Part shown: positions 1 to 7,405 of the stretch, piece after piece | How the letters are laid out: each line of letters opens with the position of its first letter | Position numbering within the stretch: position 1 is the stretch's first letter | From: an uncultured Collinsella sp. | GTDB taxonomy: Bacteria > Actinomycetota > Coriobacteriia > Coriobacteriales > Coriobacteriaceae | DNA length: 28,316 nt | Assembly (NCBI GenBank): GCA_900757385.1 | Contig: CAAENO010000110.1 | Coordinates: forward strand, 1 to 28,316 | Reading direction: 5' to 3' | Program-made: the position numbers and the translations under genes | Notes under the pieces: generated by a model | The model's input: the letters and a program-made list of their open reading frames with translations, nothing else | Told to the model about the DNA's origin: nothing | Databases searched by the model: none

Positions 1-341
1 CCCTTCGAAAGGGACATGACATGCAGCCCCTATAATACCGCGAAATGCACGGAATATTCGGCGAACGGCTCAGTTTTCGTAGCGAGAAGTCCGGAAGTTA
101 TAATTGAAACGGTTTAACTATATGTTCTGTGGTCGCGAACTTCCGTAGAGGGGGTTCGTCTTGGGCAAGCTTTTGGTCAGCTCTTGTATGCGTTGCGGGG
201 TCTGACCTGTTGCAACGGTGCCGTTCGCCGCCCGTTTACTGCCTTTGGCCGCGCGAGTGTATTGTTTTGCGTGAATGTTTTGATGGCACGCTTCAATCGT
301 GCTGTATTGGATGGCAATCAGATCCCGGCGAAGGGAGCGCC
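1..341. other. Leader region upstream of the RAYT gene
   Basis: No gene is supported here. Two TATAAT hexamers occur on the plus strand, at 31-36 and 99-104. Neither has a convincing -35 element at 17 bp, so either could be a -10 box only by inference. The reading frame of the downstream transposase is open back to 129, but that extension is Cys/Arg-rich, has no family similarity I can see and lacks a good ribosome binding site. Confidence 0.4.
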
Positions 342-1142
342 ATGCAGCGCGTTTGGAGAACGGTTACCGGCTTTTACCATGTCTGTGCCCGCGGTGTGGG
401 CAAGCAGCTCATCTTTGAGGGCGATGAAGACCGGTGGGAGTTTTTGGAACTGATGCGCGACTGCTGCCGCGAGGCGGGCGTGACGGTTATCGCCTGGTGC
501 CTTATGGGCAATCACGTGCATCTGGTGCTTGCAGATTACGAGGACGCGATGAGCGCGGCGATGCACCGGCTGCTTTTGACGTACGCGCGGCGGTTCAATA
601 AACGCACGGGGCGCACGGGCCATCTGTTCCAGAACCGTTTTGACCGGCGCTCGCTCGATACCGACCGTTATCTGATGGCTGCCATTCGCTATGTTCACGC
701 TAATCCGCAGGAGGCGGGTATCGCCCTGATCGAGCGTTATCCCTGGAGCAGCTTTGCCGAGTATCTGAGAGCGTATGACAACGATACGACGAGGGGATTT
801 TCGGACCCTTCTTGTGTGCTTGAGCTCTTTGAGTCTGCCAAGGGGTTTCTGGATTATTCTCTGTCGATGCCCGATGGTTCCGATCCAGTGATTCACGATA
901 TGGATGAGACAGAGTGGGAGCGGCGTGCGTTTGCCGACAAGATGGCGAAGCGCCTGGGCGTGCCGCTCAACGAACTCAAGACCGTAGCGCCCTCGCGGCG
1001 AGATGGAATCATTTTCGCCCTGCACAATGTCGGCTACACGGTGCGCGAGATCGAACGGTATACGGGAATCAGCAAGAGTACCGTCTCTCGTATCGTGCGC
1101 GCTTATGCGCGGGTGAATGCTCAGGCTGAGGGCTCGGAATAG
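342..1142 (+). CDS. REP-associated tyrosine transposase (IS200-like Y1 family) with C-terminal HTH
   Basis: This is a 266-aa single-strand DNA transposase of the Y1/HUH class. The HUH pair is seen in GNHVHLVL (His58 and His60). The nucleophilic tyrosine is probably Tyr117 in IRYVHANP, and the family segment GHLFQNRF lies at 93-100. Residues about 220-255 (GYTVREIERYTGISKSTVSR) form a helix-turn-helix typical of the longer RAYT subgroup. The ATG at 342 is preceded by AAGGGAG at a good distance and starts the domain, so it is preferred to an upstream in-frame start at 129. RAYTs are usually single-copy genes that act on short palindromic repeats rather than forming full insertion sequences. A palindromic repeat lies just after this gene (1188-1226) and related copies lie at 6584-6656. 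Function on those repeats is inferred. Confidence 0.85.
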   Translation: MQRVWRTVTGFYHVCARGVGKQLIFEGDEDRWEFLELMRDCCREAGVTVIAWCLMGNHVHLVLADYEDAMSAAMHRLLLTYARRFNKRTGRTGHLFQNRFDRRSLDTDRYLMAAIRYVHANPQEAGIALIERYPWSSFAEYLRAYDNDTTRGFSDPSCVLELFESAKGFLDYSLSMPDGSDPVIHDMDETEWERRAFADKMAKRLGVPLNELKTVAPSRRDGIIFALHNVGYTVREIERYTGISKSTVSRIVRAYARVNAQAEGSE

Positions 1143-1146
1143 AAAA

Positions 1147-1179
1147 TGGCCGAACCACTCTTGTCAAGCGATTCGGCCA
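1147..1179. terminator. Hairpin after the RAYT gene
   Basis: An 8-bp perfect inverted repeat (TGGCCGAA at 1147-1154, TTCGGCCA at 1172-1179) with a 17-nt loop lies 5 bp after the stop codon. There is no clean T-run, so it is at best a weak terminator. It could instead belong to the repeat structure that follows. Confidence 0.35.
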
Positions 1180-1187
1180 ACAAAATT

Positions 1188-1226
1188 CTTAAGATTTGGG
1201 ACAAATACTACTGATTATTTTGTCCC
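1188..1226 (+). repeat. Palindromic repeat, copy A (CTTAAG head plus 29-bp dyad)
   Basis: The sequence is CTTAAG-ATTT followed by GGGACAAA (1198-1205), 13 nt, and TTTGTCCC (1219-1226). The arms are perfectly complementary. The same architecture occurs at 6584-6612 and 6628-6656, including the 13-nt centre ending in GRTTAT. This copy overlaps the end of sufU and supplies its last codons (TGQNNQ) and its stop. It could act as the convergent-gene terminator, but it has no T-run. Confidence 0.75.
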
Positions 1227-1642
1227 GTGAGCATGCCGTCGAGGGTGCGCCAGGCGAGCTCGGCGCATTTGACGCGGGCGGGCATGTGCGAGATGTCCTG
1301 GAGCTGAGCGGCTTCGTCCAGGTCTTCCAGGTCCTCCTCGGAGAGCTGCTCGCCGCGGATCATGGCGAGGAAGAGCTCTGCCAAGCGGCGAGCTTCCTCG
1401 ACGGTCTCGCCGGTGATGAGGTCGGCCATGATGTCGGCACTGGCCTGGCTGATGGCGCAGCCGTGGCCGGTAAAGGAGGCCTCCTCGATCACGTTGTTCT
1501 CGACACGTAGCTGCAAGGTGAGCTCGTCTCCGCAGCTGGGGTTGATGCCGTCGTGCTCGTGCGTGGGGGCGTCCATCTCGTACTTGTAGTCGGGGTGCGA
1601 GTTGTGCTCCATAAATGTGGTGGAGGTGTACAGATTACCCAT
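1208..1642 (-). CDS. sufU: SufU-type iron-sulfur cluster scaffold/sulfur-transfer protein
   Basis: This 144-aa protein works with SufS. In the family it is a zinc-dependent sulfurtransferase that accepts sulfur from the SufS cysteine and passes it to SufBCD. Zinc/active-site ligands are visible: Cys37 and Asp39 in NPSCGD, Cys62 in GHGCAIS, and Cys126 in RVKCAELAW. The acidic insert 98-111 is typical of SufU rather than IscU. The ATG at 1642 overlaps the end of sufS by 8 bp (ATGGGTAA), which implies translational coupling. An open extension further upstream is sufS in another frame. The last codons lie inside palindromic repeat A, so the C-terminus may have been altered by repeat insertion. 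It is the last gene of the suf operon. Confidence 0.93.
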   Translation of the reverse strand: MGNLYTSTTFMEHNSHPDYKYEMDAPTHEHDGINPSCGDELTLQLRVENNVIEEASFTGHGCAISQASADIMADLITGETVEEARRLAELFLAMIRGEQLSEEDLEDLDEAAQLQDISHMPARVKCAELAWRTLDGMLTGQNNQ

Positions 1643-2960
1643 TGAATGTGCTCCAAACGTGATGCAGGCCGGCGATGAACTTGTCGATGTCGGCCTTGTC
1701 GTTGTAGAAGGCCACGCTGGCGCGGCAGCAGGCAAGGTTCTCGACGCCCAGCCAGGTGAGCAGCGGCTGCGCACAGTGGTGGCCGGCGCGAATGCAGACG
1801 CCGTCCATGTCCATGATGCTCGCGACGTCGTGCGGGTGGATGCCCTTGACGTTAAAGCTCACGACGCCGTGGTGGTTGTCCCAATAGATGGAGCCGATGA
1901 TCTGGACAAAGTCGAGCTGCATGAGTTCGCCCATCAGATAGTGGACGAGTGCCCGCTCGCGGGCCTGGATGTTCTCGTAACCCACCGTGTTGACCAGGTA
2001 ATCGAGTGCGGCGCCCGTGGCGAAGATGCCGGCGGCGTCCTGCGTGCCGGCCTCGAACTTCTCGGGGACGGGAGCCCAGACAGCGTCCTGCTCGGTGACC
2101 GAATCGATCATCTCGCCGCCGGTAAGCATGGGCGGCATGGCGTTGAGCAGGTCCATCTTGCCCCACAGCACGCCGATGCCCATGGGGCCCATGGCCTTGT
2201 GCGCACTAAAGGCAAAGAAGTCGGCGCCCAGATCGGCCACATTGACCGGCATGTGCGGCAGCGACTGTGCGCCGTCGACGACCAGATAGCCGCCGTACTT
2301 GTGCACGAGCTTGCCGAGATTCTTGACCGGGTTCTCGACGCCCAGCACGTTAGACACCTGACCCACGGCCAAGATTTTGGTCTTGGGGCCCACCTTGGAC
2401 AGAACCTCCTCGGTGGTGAGTTGACCGGTCTTGGTGGGGTAGAGGTAGACGAGCTTGGCGCCGGTCTCGCGGCAGACCTGCTGCCACGGAATCAGGTTGG
2501 AGTGGTGCTCCATGATGGTGATGACGACCTCGTCGCCCGGTTCGAGCACTGTGGGCGCAAAGCTCTTAGCGACCAGGTTGAGCGACTCGCTCGTGTTGCG
2601 GGTGAAGACGACCTCGTTGGCCTGTGAGGCGCCGATGAGGTCAGCGATCTGCTGGCGCACCTTCGCGATGGCGTCGGTGGCCTCGACGGACAGCGAGTAC
2701 AGGCCGCGCAGGGGGTTGGCGTTCATGCGCTGGTAGAAGTCGCGTTCGGCGTCGAGCACACAGGCAGGGCGCTGCGCGGTGGCGGCGCTATCGAGGAAAG
2801 CGATCTCGGGGTGCTGCTGGAACAGCGGGAACTGGCCCTTGTAGGGGTTGGTCTCGATGTCCACGGTGGGCCAGCCGCGCGAAGCCTCGTCGCTGGCGTC
2901 GAGCTCCATGGGCTCGGGGGCAGTACAGGTGTCGCATTTAACGTGCTCGGTGTCGATCAT
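1635..2960 (-). CDS. sufS: Cysteine desulfurase SufS
   Basis: This is a 441-aa class-V, PLP-dependent group II cysteine desulfurase that makes the persulfide used for Fe-S cluster assembly. The PLP-binding lysine is Lys255 in FSAHKAMGPMGIG, and the persulfide cysteine is Cys396 in RAGHHCAQP. VVDGAQ (Asp229) and EHHSN (151-154) contact the cofactor. The ATG at 2960 overlaps the sufD stop as ATGA, which fixes the start. The protein therefore carries an N-terminal extension of about 40 residues before the usual fold, including a CxxC (Cys9, Cys12) that is not part of the standard enzyme. It lies between sufD and sufU and is probably co-translated with both. Confidence 0.95.
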   Translation of the reverse strand: MIDTEHVKCDTCTAPEPMELDASDEASRGWPTVDIETNPYKGQFPLFQQHPEIAFLDSAATAQRPACVLDAERDFYQRMNANPLRGLYSLSVEATDAIAKVRQQIADLIGASQANEVVFTRNTSESLNLVAKSFAPTVLEPGDEVVITIMEHHSNLIPWQQVCRETGAKLVYLYPTKTGQLTTEEVLSKVGPKTKILAVGQVSNVLGVENPVKNLGKLVHKYGGYLVVDGAQSLPHMPVNVADLGADFFAFSAHKAMGPMGIGVLWGKMDLLNAMPPMLTGGEMIDSVTEQDAVWAPVPEKFEAGTQDAAGIFATGAALDYLVNTVGYENIQARERALVHYLMGELMQLDFVQIIGSIYWDNHHGVVSFNVKGIHPHDVASIMDMDGVCIRAGHHCAQPLLTWLGVENLACCRASVAFYNDKADIDKFIAGLHHVWSTFNG

Positions 2961-4228
2961 GCGAGCTCCTCTTCAAAGTTGTCGATCAGGTTGTTGCCTA
3001 GGCGGACGACGGCGGCGCGGGTGCGCTCGTCGGTGGCGGAAAGCGCGGCGTCCTCCAGCTTGGCGCGGATGAACAGGTCCTCGGCGGCGTTTTGGTCAAG
3101 GCCGCGGCAGGCGAGGTAGAACAGCTGCTCGTCGCGGACGTGACCGATGGTGGCGCCGTGGTTGCCGGCGACGTCGTCCTCGTCACAGAGAATGACGGGA
3201 ACGGTCTTGTTGTCGACGCCCTTGTTGGCCAAAAGCACCGTCTCGCGTTCGGTGCCGGTTGCACCCTTGCAGCCGTGCACGAGGTCGATGGTGCCACGGT
3301 AGACCTTCTTGGACGTGCCGGTCAGCACGCCGTTGGCGTCGATCTCGCACTCGGTCTTGCGACCGCGGTGGCGCAGCTCGTAGTTAAAGTCGCGCACCTG
3401 CTCGCGGGCGCCCAGGTAATCGGTATCGATGGTCACCTTGGCGGTGTCGCCCAGCAGGTCGCCGGCAAGGCCGGTGGCGCTGGCGCCGGCACCCAGGACG
3501 GTGTGCTGCACGTTGACGCGCGCACCCTCGTCCAGGAACAGGCCGGTGTCGTCGAGTGCGATCCAGCTGTCGTCGAGTGTCTGCGTGCAGGTCACGTTGA
3601 CGGTGGCGTACTCGTGGGCGCACACGCGTAGCACGGAGCCCACGACACCCTCGCCGGTAACAGGAGAGTCTAGGGCAATATGCAGGTCGAGCGTTGCCTG
3701 CGGGCGAGCGACGATGTCGATGGCGGCGATGGCCGCGGCGGCATCGACACCGCTCACACGCACGGTAACCGTGGCGTGCTGGTATGCGGGCACATCGATG
3801 ACGATGCGCTTGGTAGCGTGCTCGGCCAAGTAGGCGTAGGCAGCCTCGCCCATGCCGGTTTCGAAGGCTTCAGCAGGGGAGAGCTCCTCCTCGAGCTTGA
3901 TGGCGCCGGCCTGGTAGACGGAGGTGGCGGGCACGTCGAGCTCGGTCTCGGGCGTGATGCGGGCGCGGTCGGCGGCATCACCGGGGGCGGAGGCGCGGCG
4001 CTCGGGGAAGCGCTCGGCCATGGCGTCCATGGCGGCGTCGAAGGCGTCGGCCGCGCCGGAGAACTGCTCGTCCAGCCCCTCGACCTCAACGGCTTCGGCG
4101 GGGGCGGCGGCAAGCTCGTCTGAAAGCTCAAGCTTGGTCTGGTTCATGCGCAGCCAGCCCCAGGTGGCAGCGGGCATCGCGTTGACCTGCTCGAGCGTGG
4201 TAGCAGCGGCGTTGGTTTCCTGTTTCAT
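2957..4228 (-). CDS. sufD: SufD subunit of the SufBCD Fe-S scaffold
   Basis: This 423-aa protein partners SufB in the SufB-SufC2-SufD scaffold complex. The C-terminal beta-helix and conserved block CDEDDVAGNHGATIG (348-362), with the cluster-related His357, identify the SufB/SufD family. Residues about 28-130 are poorly conserved and Ala/Glu-rich, as is common in SufD. The start ATG at 4228 overlaps the sufB stop as TAATG. The frame stays open far upstream, but that part is sufB read in another frame. The stop overlaps the sufS start by 4 bp. It is less conserved than SufB, which fits its structural role. Confidence 0.92.
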   Translation of the reverse strand: MKQETNAAATTLEQVNAMPAATWGWLRMNQTKLELSDELAAAPAEAVEVEGLDEQFSGAADAFDAAMDAMAERFPERRASAPGDAADRARITPETELDVPATSVYQAGAIKLEEELSPAEAFETGMGEAAYAYLAEHATKRIVIDVPAYQHATVTVRVSGVDAAAAIAAIDIVARPQATLDLHIALDSPVTGEGVVGSVLRVCAHEYATVNVTCTQTLDDSWIALDDTGLFLDEGARVNVQHTVLGAGASATGLAGDLLGDTAKVTIDTDYLGAREQVRDFNYELRHRGRKTECEIDANGVLTGTSKKVYRGTIDLVHGCKGATGTERETVLLANKGVDNKTVPVILCDEDDVAGNHGATIGHVRDEQLFYLACRGLDQNAAEDLFIRAKLEDAALSATDERTRAAVVRLGNNLIDNFEEELA

Positions 4229-5640
4229 TATCCGATCGCTCCTTCCATCTCGAGCTTGATCAGGTTGTTCATCTCGACGGCATACTCCAGCGGCAGCTCC
4301 TTGGAGACCGGGTTGGCAAAGCCGTTGACGATCATGGTGCGGGCCTCTTCCTCCGAGATGCCGCGGCTCATCAGGTAGAACACCTTGTCGTCGCCGATGC
4401 GGCCGATGGTGGCCTCGTGGCCGATGTCGACGTTCTTGGCGCGGATGTCCATGGCCGGAATAGTGTCGGAGCGGCTCTGGTCGTCGAGCATGAGCGACTG
4501 GCAGCTCACGGTTGCCTTGGAGCCCTCGGCCTTGGGTGTCGCCACAATAGAGCTGCGGAAGGTCTGAATGCCGCCACTCTTGGAGATGCCCTTGGTCTCG
4601 ACGGTTGCCGAGGTCTCGGGCGCGTTGAGCACGACCTTGCAGCCGGTGTCGAGGTTCTGGCCGGCGCCGGCAAAGGTGATGCCGGTAAAGCTCGAGCGGG
4701 CGCGGCGGCCGTTGAGCACGCTCATGGGGTAGAGGTAGCCCACGTGGCTGCCGAAGGAGCCACTGATCCACTCGATGTCGCCATCCTCGTCCACGCGCGC
4801 ACGCTTGGTGTTGAGGTTGTACATGTTTTTGGACCAGTTCTCGATGGTCGAGTAGCGCAGGTGCGCACGCTTGCCCACAAAGAGCTCGACGGCGCCGGCG
4901 TGGAGGTTGGCAACGTTGTACTTGGGCGCGGAGCAACCCTCGATGAAGTGCAGGTCGGCGTCGTCCTCGACGATGATGAGCGTGTGCTCAAACTGGCCGG
5001 CGCCCTTGGCGTTGAGGCGGAAGTAGCTCTGCAGCGGAAAATCGAGCTTGGTGCCCTTGGGCACGTAGACAAACGAGCCGCCCGACCAGACGGCGCCGTG
5101 CAGGGCCGCAAACTTGTGGTCGGTGGGCGGGATGAGCGTCATAAACTTCTCGTGGATGAGCGGCTCCCACTGCGGATCGTGCAGGGCCTCCTCGATGCCG
5201 GAGTAGACGATGCCCATCTTGGACGCCGTATCCTGCATGTTGTGGTAGACGAGTTCGGAGTCGTACTGCGCGCCGACGCCTGCCAGGTAGCTGCGCTCGG
5301 CCTCGGGGATGCCCAGGCGCTCAAAGGTGTTCTTGATGTCGTCGGGCACCGACTCCCAGTCGTGCTTTTGGTCGGTGTTGGGCTTGACGTAGGTGACGAT
5401 GTTGTCCATGTCCAGGCCCTCGATGGAGGGGCCCCATGTCGGATTGGGGAAGCGGTTGAAGATCTCGAGGGACTTTAATCGCAGGTCGAGCATCCACTGC
5501 GGCTCGTCCTTCTTGGCGCTGATCTCGCGCACAATGTCGGGCGTGATGCCGGCGTCGAGGCGCTCGAATCCCTCCTCGCCATAGGTGAAGTCGTAGAGGC
5601 TGCGGTCGATGTCCGCGACCTCGGTGCGGTTCTTGGTCAT
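4228..5640 (-). CDS. sufB: SufB subunit of the SufBCD Fe-S scaffold
   Basis: This 470-aa protein is the main scaffold on which the nascent cluster is built. Length and motifs match the family: LHGAVWSGGSFVYVPKG (180-196), LDTGCKVVLNAPETSA (330-345), and the cluster/sulfur-handling residues Cys380 (TVSCQSLM) and His408-Glu409 (DIGHEATIGR). The C-terminus VEMNNLIKLEMEG is typical of SufB. The ATG at 5640 lies 12 bp after the sufC stop, and the stop overlaps the sufD start. The ATP-driven partner is SufC. Confidence 0.96.
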   Translation of the reverse strand: MTKNRTEVADIDRSLYDFTYGEEGFERLDAGITPDIVREISAKKDEPQWMLDLRLKSLEIFNRFPNPTWGPSIEGLDMDNIVTYVKPNTDQKHDWESVPDDIKNTFERLGIPEAERSYLAGVGAQYDSELVYHNMQDTASKMGIVYSGIEEALHDPQWEPLIHEKFMTLIPPTDHKFAALHGAVWSGGSFVYVPKGTKLDFPLQSYFRLNAKGAGQFEHTLIIVEDDADLHFIEGCSAPKYNVANLHAGAVELFVGKRAHLRYSTIENWSKNMYNLNTKRARVDEDGDIEWISGSFGSHVGYLYPMSVLNGRRARSSFTGITFAGAGQNLDTGCKVVLNAPETSATVETKGISKSGGIQTFRSSIVATPKAEGSKATVSCQSLMLDDQSRSDTIPAMDIRAKNVDIGHEATIGRIGDDKVFYLMSRGISEEEARTMIVNGFANPVSKELPLEYAVEMNNLIKLEMEGAIG

Positions 5641-5652
5641 TACGTCGCCCCT

Positions 5653-6453
5653 TTACGCCTGCTGCTCGGCAGCGGCGGCCTCGGCCTGGGCGCGCTGCTC
5701 GGCGGCCTCGCGCTCGAAGGTCTCAAAGCCGTTCTTGTCGATCCAGGGGATGAGCGAGGCGTCGTCCTCGCGCACGATGTGACCCTTGACCATAACGTGG
5801 ACGCGGTCGACATCCAAGTGCTCCAGGATGCGCGTGTTGTGCGTGATGATGAGCATGGAGCCGTCGCAGCTCTTGCGGTAGGCGTCCATGCCGTGGCTGA
5901 CGGTGGAAAGCGCGTCGACGTCCAGGCCGGAGTCGGTCTCGTCTAGGATGGCGAGCTTGGGCTGCAGCAGCAGAAGCTGGAGCATCTCGACCTTCTTTTT
6001 CTCGCCGCCCGAGAAGCCCACGCCCAGCTCACGGTTGAGGTAGGAGGTATCCATGTTAAGCTCGGCCGCGAGCTCCTTGACGCGACGTCGGAACTCCTTG
6101 CCCTTCATCTCCAGGCCGGGGCGGCCGGCGATGCTGGCGCGCAAAAAGCTCGACAGCGGCACGCCCGGGATCTCGACCGGGGCCTGGAAGCTCAGGAACA
6201 GGCCGGCGCGCGAACGCTTGTCGGTGGTGAGCTCGGTGATGTCCTGGCCGTCAAAGACGATACGTCCGTCGTTGACCGTGTAGACGGGGTCGCCCATGAC
6301 CAGGTGGCCAAGGGTGGACTTGCCGGCGCCGTTGGGTCCCATCAACACGTGGGTCTCGCCGGCGGCGACGTTAAGGTTGACGTTGTGGAGGATGGTCTTC
6401 TCGTCCACGGAGGCGGTCAGACCTTCGATGGAAAGCAGCGGATTTGCGCTCAT
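5653..6453 (-). CDS. sufC: SufC ATPase of the SufBCD complex
   Basis: This 266-aa ABC-type ATPase is cytosolic and drives conformational change in SufB-SufD. Visible motifs are Walker A GPNGAGKST (39-47), ABC signature GFSGGE (146-151), Walker B LAILDE (167-172), the D-loop SGLD (175-178) and the H-loop His205 (ITHNT). The C-terminus is Glu/Ala-rich. The ATG at 6453 has GAGAGGGA just upstream. A start at 6483 adds ten residues but lacks a good ribosome binding site. It is the first gene of a five-gene operon and is divergent from the Rrf2 regulator. Confidence 0.95.
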   Translation of the reverse strand: MSANPLLSIEGLTASVDEKTILHNVNLNVAAGETHVLMGPNGAGKSTLGHLVMGDPVYTVNDGRIVFDGQDITELTTDKRSRAGLFLSFQAPVEIPGVPLSSFLRASIAGRPGLEMKGKEFRRRVKELAAELNMDTSYLNRELGVGFSGGEKKKVEMLQLLLLQPKLAILDETDSGLDVDALSTVSHGMDAYRKSCDGSMLIITHNTRILEHLDVDRVHVMVKGHIVREDDASLIPWIDKNGFETFEREAAEQRAQAEAAAAEQQA

Positions 6454-6517
6454 GCTGTCCCTCTCTGTATATGGTGTACTCATGGGTGTACGAAACCCTA
6501 GGAATCTTCTCGGAATA

Positions 6518-6545
6518 AAGTTACTATGGGTTCGGCGTTAGTCAA
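6518..6545 (-). promoter_or_regulatory. Candidate suf operon promoter
   Basis: On the minus strand TTGACT (6545-6540) is followed 16 bp later by TAACTT (6523-6518), about 65 bp before the sufC ATG. The -35 is good and the -10 is modest. The divergent Rrf2 gene makes this the likely place for repression, but I could not define an operator. Confidence 0.4.
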
Positions 6546-6581
6546 GGGAAAACCCGACTAATCCACTCGACTTTTCTAGAT

Positions 6582-6614
6582 GTGGGACAAAATAACCTGT
6601 TGTGTTTGTCCCAC
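6582..6614 (-). repeat. Palindromic repeat, copy B (inverted orientation)
   Basis: GTGGGACAAA (6582-6591) and TTTGTCCCAC (6605-6614) form a perfect 10-bp stem around a 13-nt centre. Read on the minus strand, the core aligns with copy A without gaps, including the GGTTAT end of the centre. A shared CTTAAG at 6618-6623 lies between this copy and copy C. Confidence 0.75.
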
Positions 6615-6617
6615 TTA

Positions 6618-6656
6618 CTTAAGATTTGGGACAAACAAACCTGGTTATGTTGTCCA
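6618..6656 (+). repeat. Palindromic repeat, copy C
   Basis: CTTAAG-ATTT (6618-6627), GGGACAAA (6628-6635), a 13-nt centre with AACC-T-GGTT, then GTTGTCCA (6649-6656). The first 18 bases are identical to copy A. Copies B and C form an inverted pair just upstream of the Rrf2 gene, an arrangement like paired REP elements. Because of their position they could also be regulator sites. Confidence 0.72.
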
Positions 6657-6677
6657 AGATGCGATGGGAGGGTAGGT

Positions 6678-7109
6678 ATGCTCATTTCTTCTAAGGGCCG
6701 CTATGCCCTCCGACTGATGATCTATATCGCAGCGCTGGGCGACGCCGAGGGCAAGATCGCTCTGCGCGAGGTCGCCGACCGCGAGCGTATCTCGCAAAAG
6801 TATCTGGAGCAGCTGGTTCGTCCGCTCATGAAGGCGGGCCTACTTAAGAGCGTGCGCGGCAAGGGCGGCGGCTACATGATGGCCAAGGACCCGGCCGAGG
6901 TGCGTGCCGGCGACATCCTGCGCGCCGTCGAAGGCAGCACGGCTCCGGTGGCGTGCGATGGCATCGACAACAGCTGCGCCCGCAGCGATCTTTGCTCGAC
7001 CGTCAAATTCTGGCGCGGTCTGGACGACGTGATCGAAAAGTACGTCGACGGCGTGACGTTGGCCGACCTTGCTGCCGTCCCCGAGATCAACTTCGACATT
7101 AAGCTGTAG
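6678..7109 (+). CDS. Rrf2/IscR-family transcriptional regulator (probable suf regulator)
   Basis: This is a 143-aa DNA-binding protein. Residues 1-65 form the Rrf2 winged helix (SSKGRYALRLMIYIA, then ISQKYLEQLV as recognition region, then the wing SVRGKGGGYMMAK). Three cysteines at 93, 100 and 106 match the spacing of the IscR [2Fe-2S] ligands, so it probably senses cluster status. The ATG at 6678 follows GGGAGGG. It is divergent from sufCBDSU, the usual arrangement for a regulator of cluster assembly. The regulatory link is inferred from position and family. Confidence 0.88.
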   Translation: MLISSKGRYALRLMIYIAALGDAEGKIALREVADRERISQKYLEQLVRPLMKAGLLKSVRGKGGGYMMAKDPAEVRAGDILRAVEGSTAPVACDGIDNSCARSDLCSTVKFWRGLDDVIEKYVDGVTLADLAAVPEINFDIKL

Positions 7110-7117
7110 GGCTGCAG

Positions 7118-7405
7118 ATGGTATCTCTCGACAAGGTGTACAAGCAAATTGAGATTTTTGCTCGGGAATGTGACGCCGAGAGGGTTGTGCTGTTTGGTTC
7201 TCGTGCCCGCGGTGACAACTTGCCTAAGAGCGATATTGATATTGCTGTAGCAGGTTGCCGGGATTTCGACCGTTTCTCATATCTGATAGAGGAGCGTCTT
7301 GATACTCTTTTAGATATAGACGTCGTCAATCTGGATGAGTCCTTATCGCAGCAATTGCTCGATGAAATTGCCAGGGATGGTGTGATTCTGTATGAAAAAA
7401 TATGA
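7118..7405 (+). CDS. MNT-type minimal nucleotidyltransferase (antitoxin of a HEPN pair)
   Basis: This is a 95-aa nucleotidyltransferase of the DNA polymerase beta superfamily. The signature GSRARGD (27-33) and the metal-binding SDIDI (Asp39 and Asp41) are present, with a likely third acid in LDIDVV (66-70). In characterised MNT/HEPN pairs this protein neutralises the HEPN ribonuclease by covalent nucleotide addition. It starts 8 bp after the Rrf2 gene with only a weak ribosome binding site, so it may be co-transcribed with that gene. Its 3' end overlaps the next gene by 14 bp. Codon use is more AT-rich than the suf genes, suggesting later acquisition. Confidence 0.85.
   Translation: MVSLDKVYKQIEIFARECDAERVVLFGSRARGDNLPKSDIDIAVAGCRDFDRFSYLIEERLDTLLDIDVVNLDESLSQQLLDEIARDGVILYEKI

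Noticed and set aside
129..341. N-terminal extension of the RAYT reading frame
   Set aside because: It has odd composition and no ribosome binding site, while the ATG at 342 has AAGGGAG and begins the conserved domain.
1643..1774. Extension of the sufU frame
   Set aside because: It lies within the sufS coding sequence in another frame; ATG 1642 overlaps the sufS stop and begins the SufU-like sequence.
4229..4936. Long upstream extension of the sufD frame
   Set aside because: It is an alternative frame of sufB; the TAATG overlap sets the sufD start at 4228.
1602..5478. Long plus-strand open frames across the suf operon
   Set aside because: They are antisense shadows from GC-rich codon bias and have no family motifs.
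6454..6483. Earlier ATG for sufC
   Set aside because: It has a poor ribosome binding site; ATG 6453 is preceded by GAGAGGGA.
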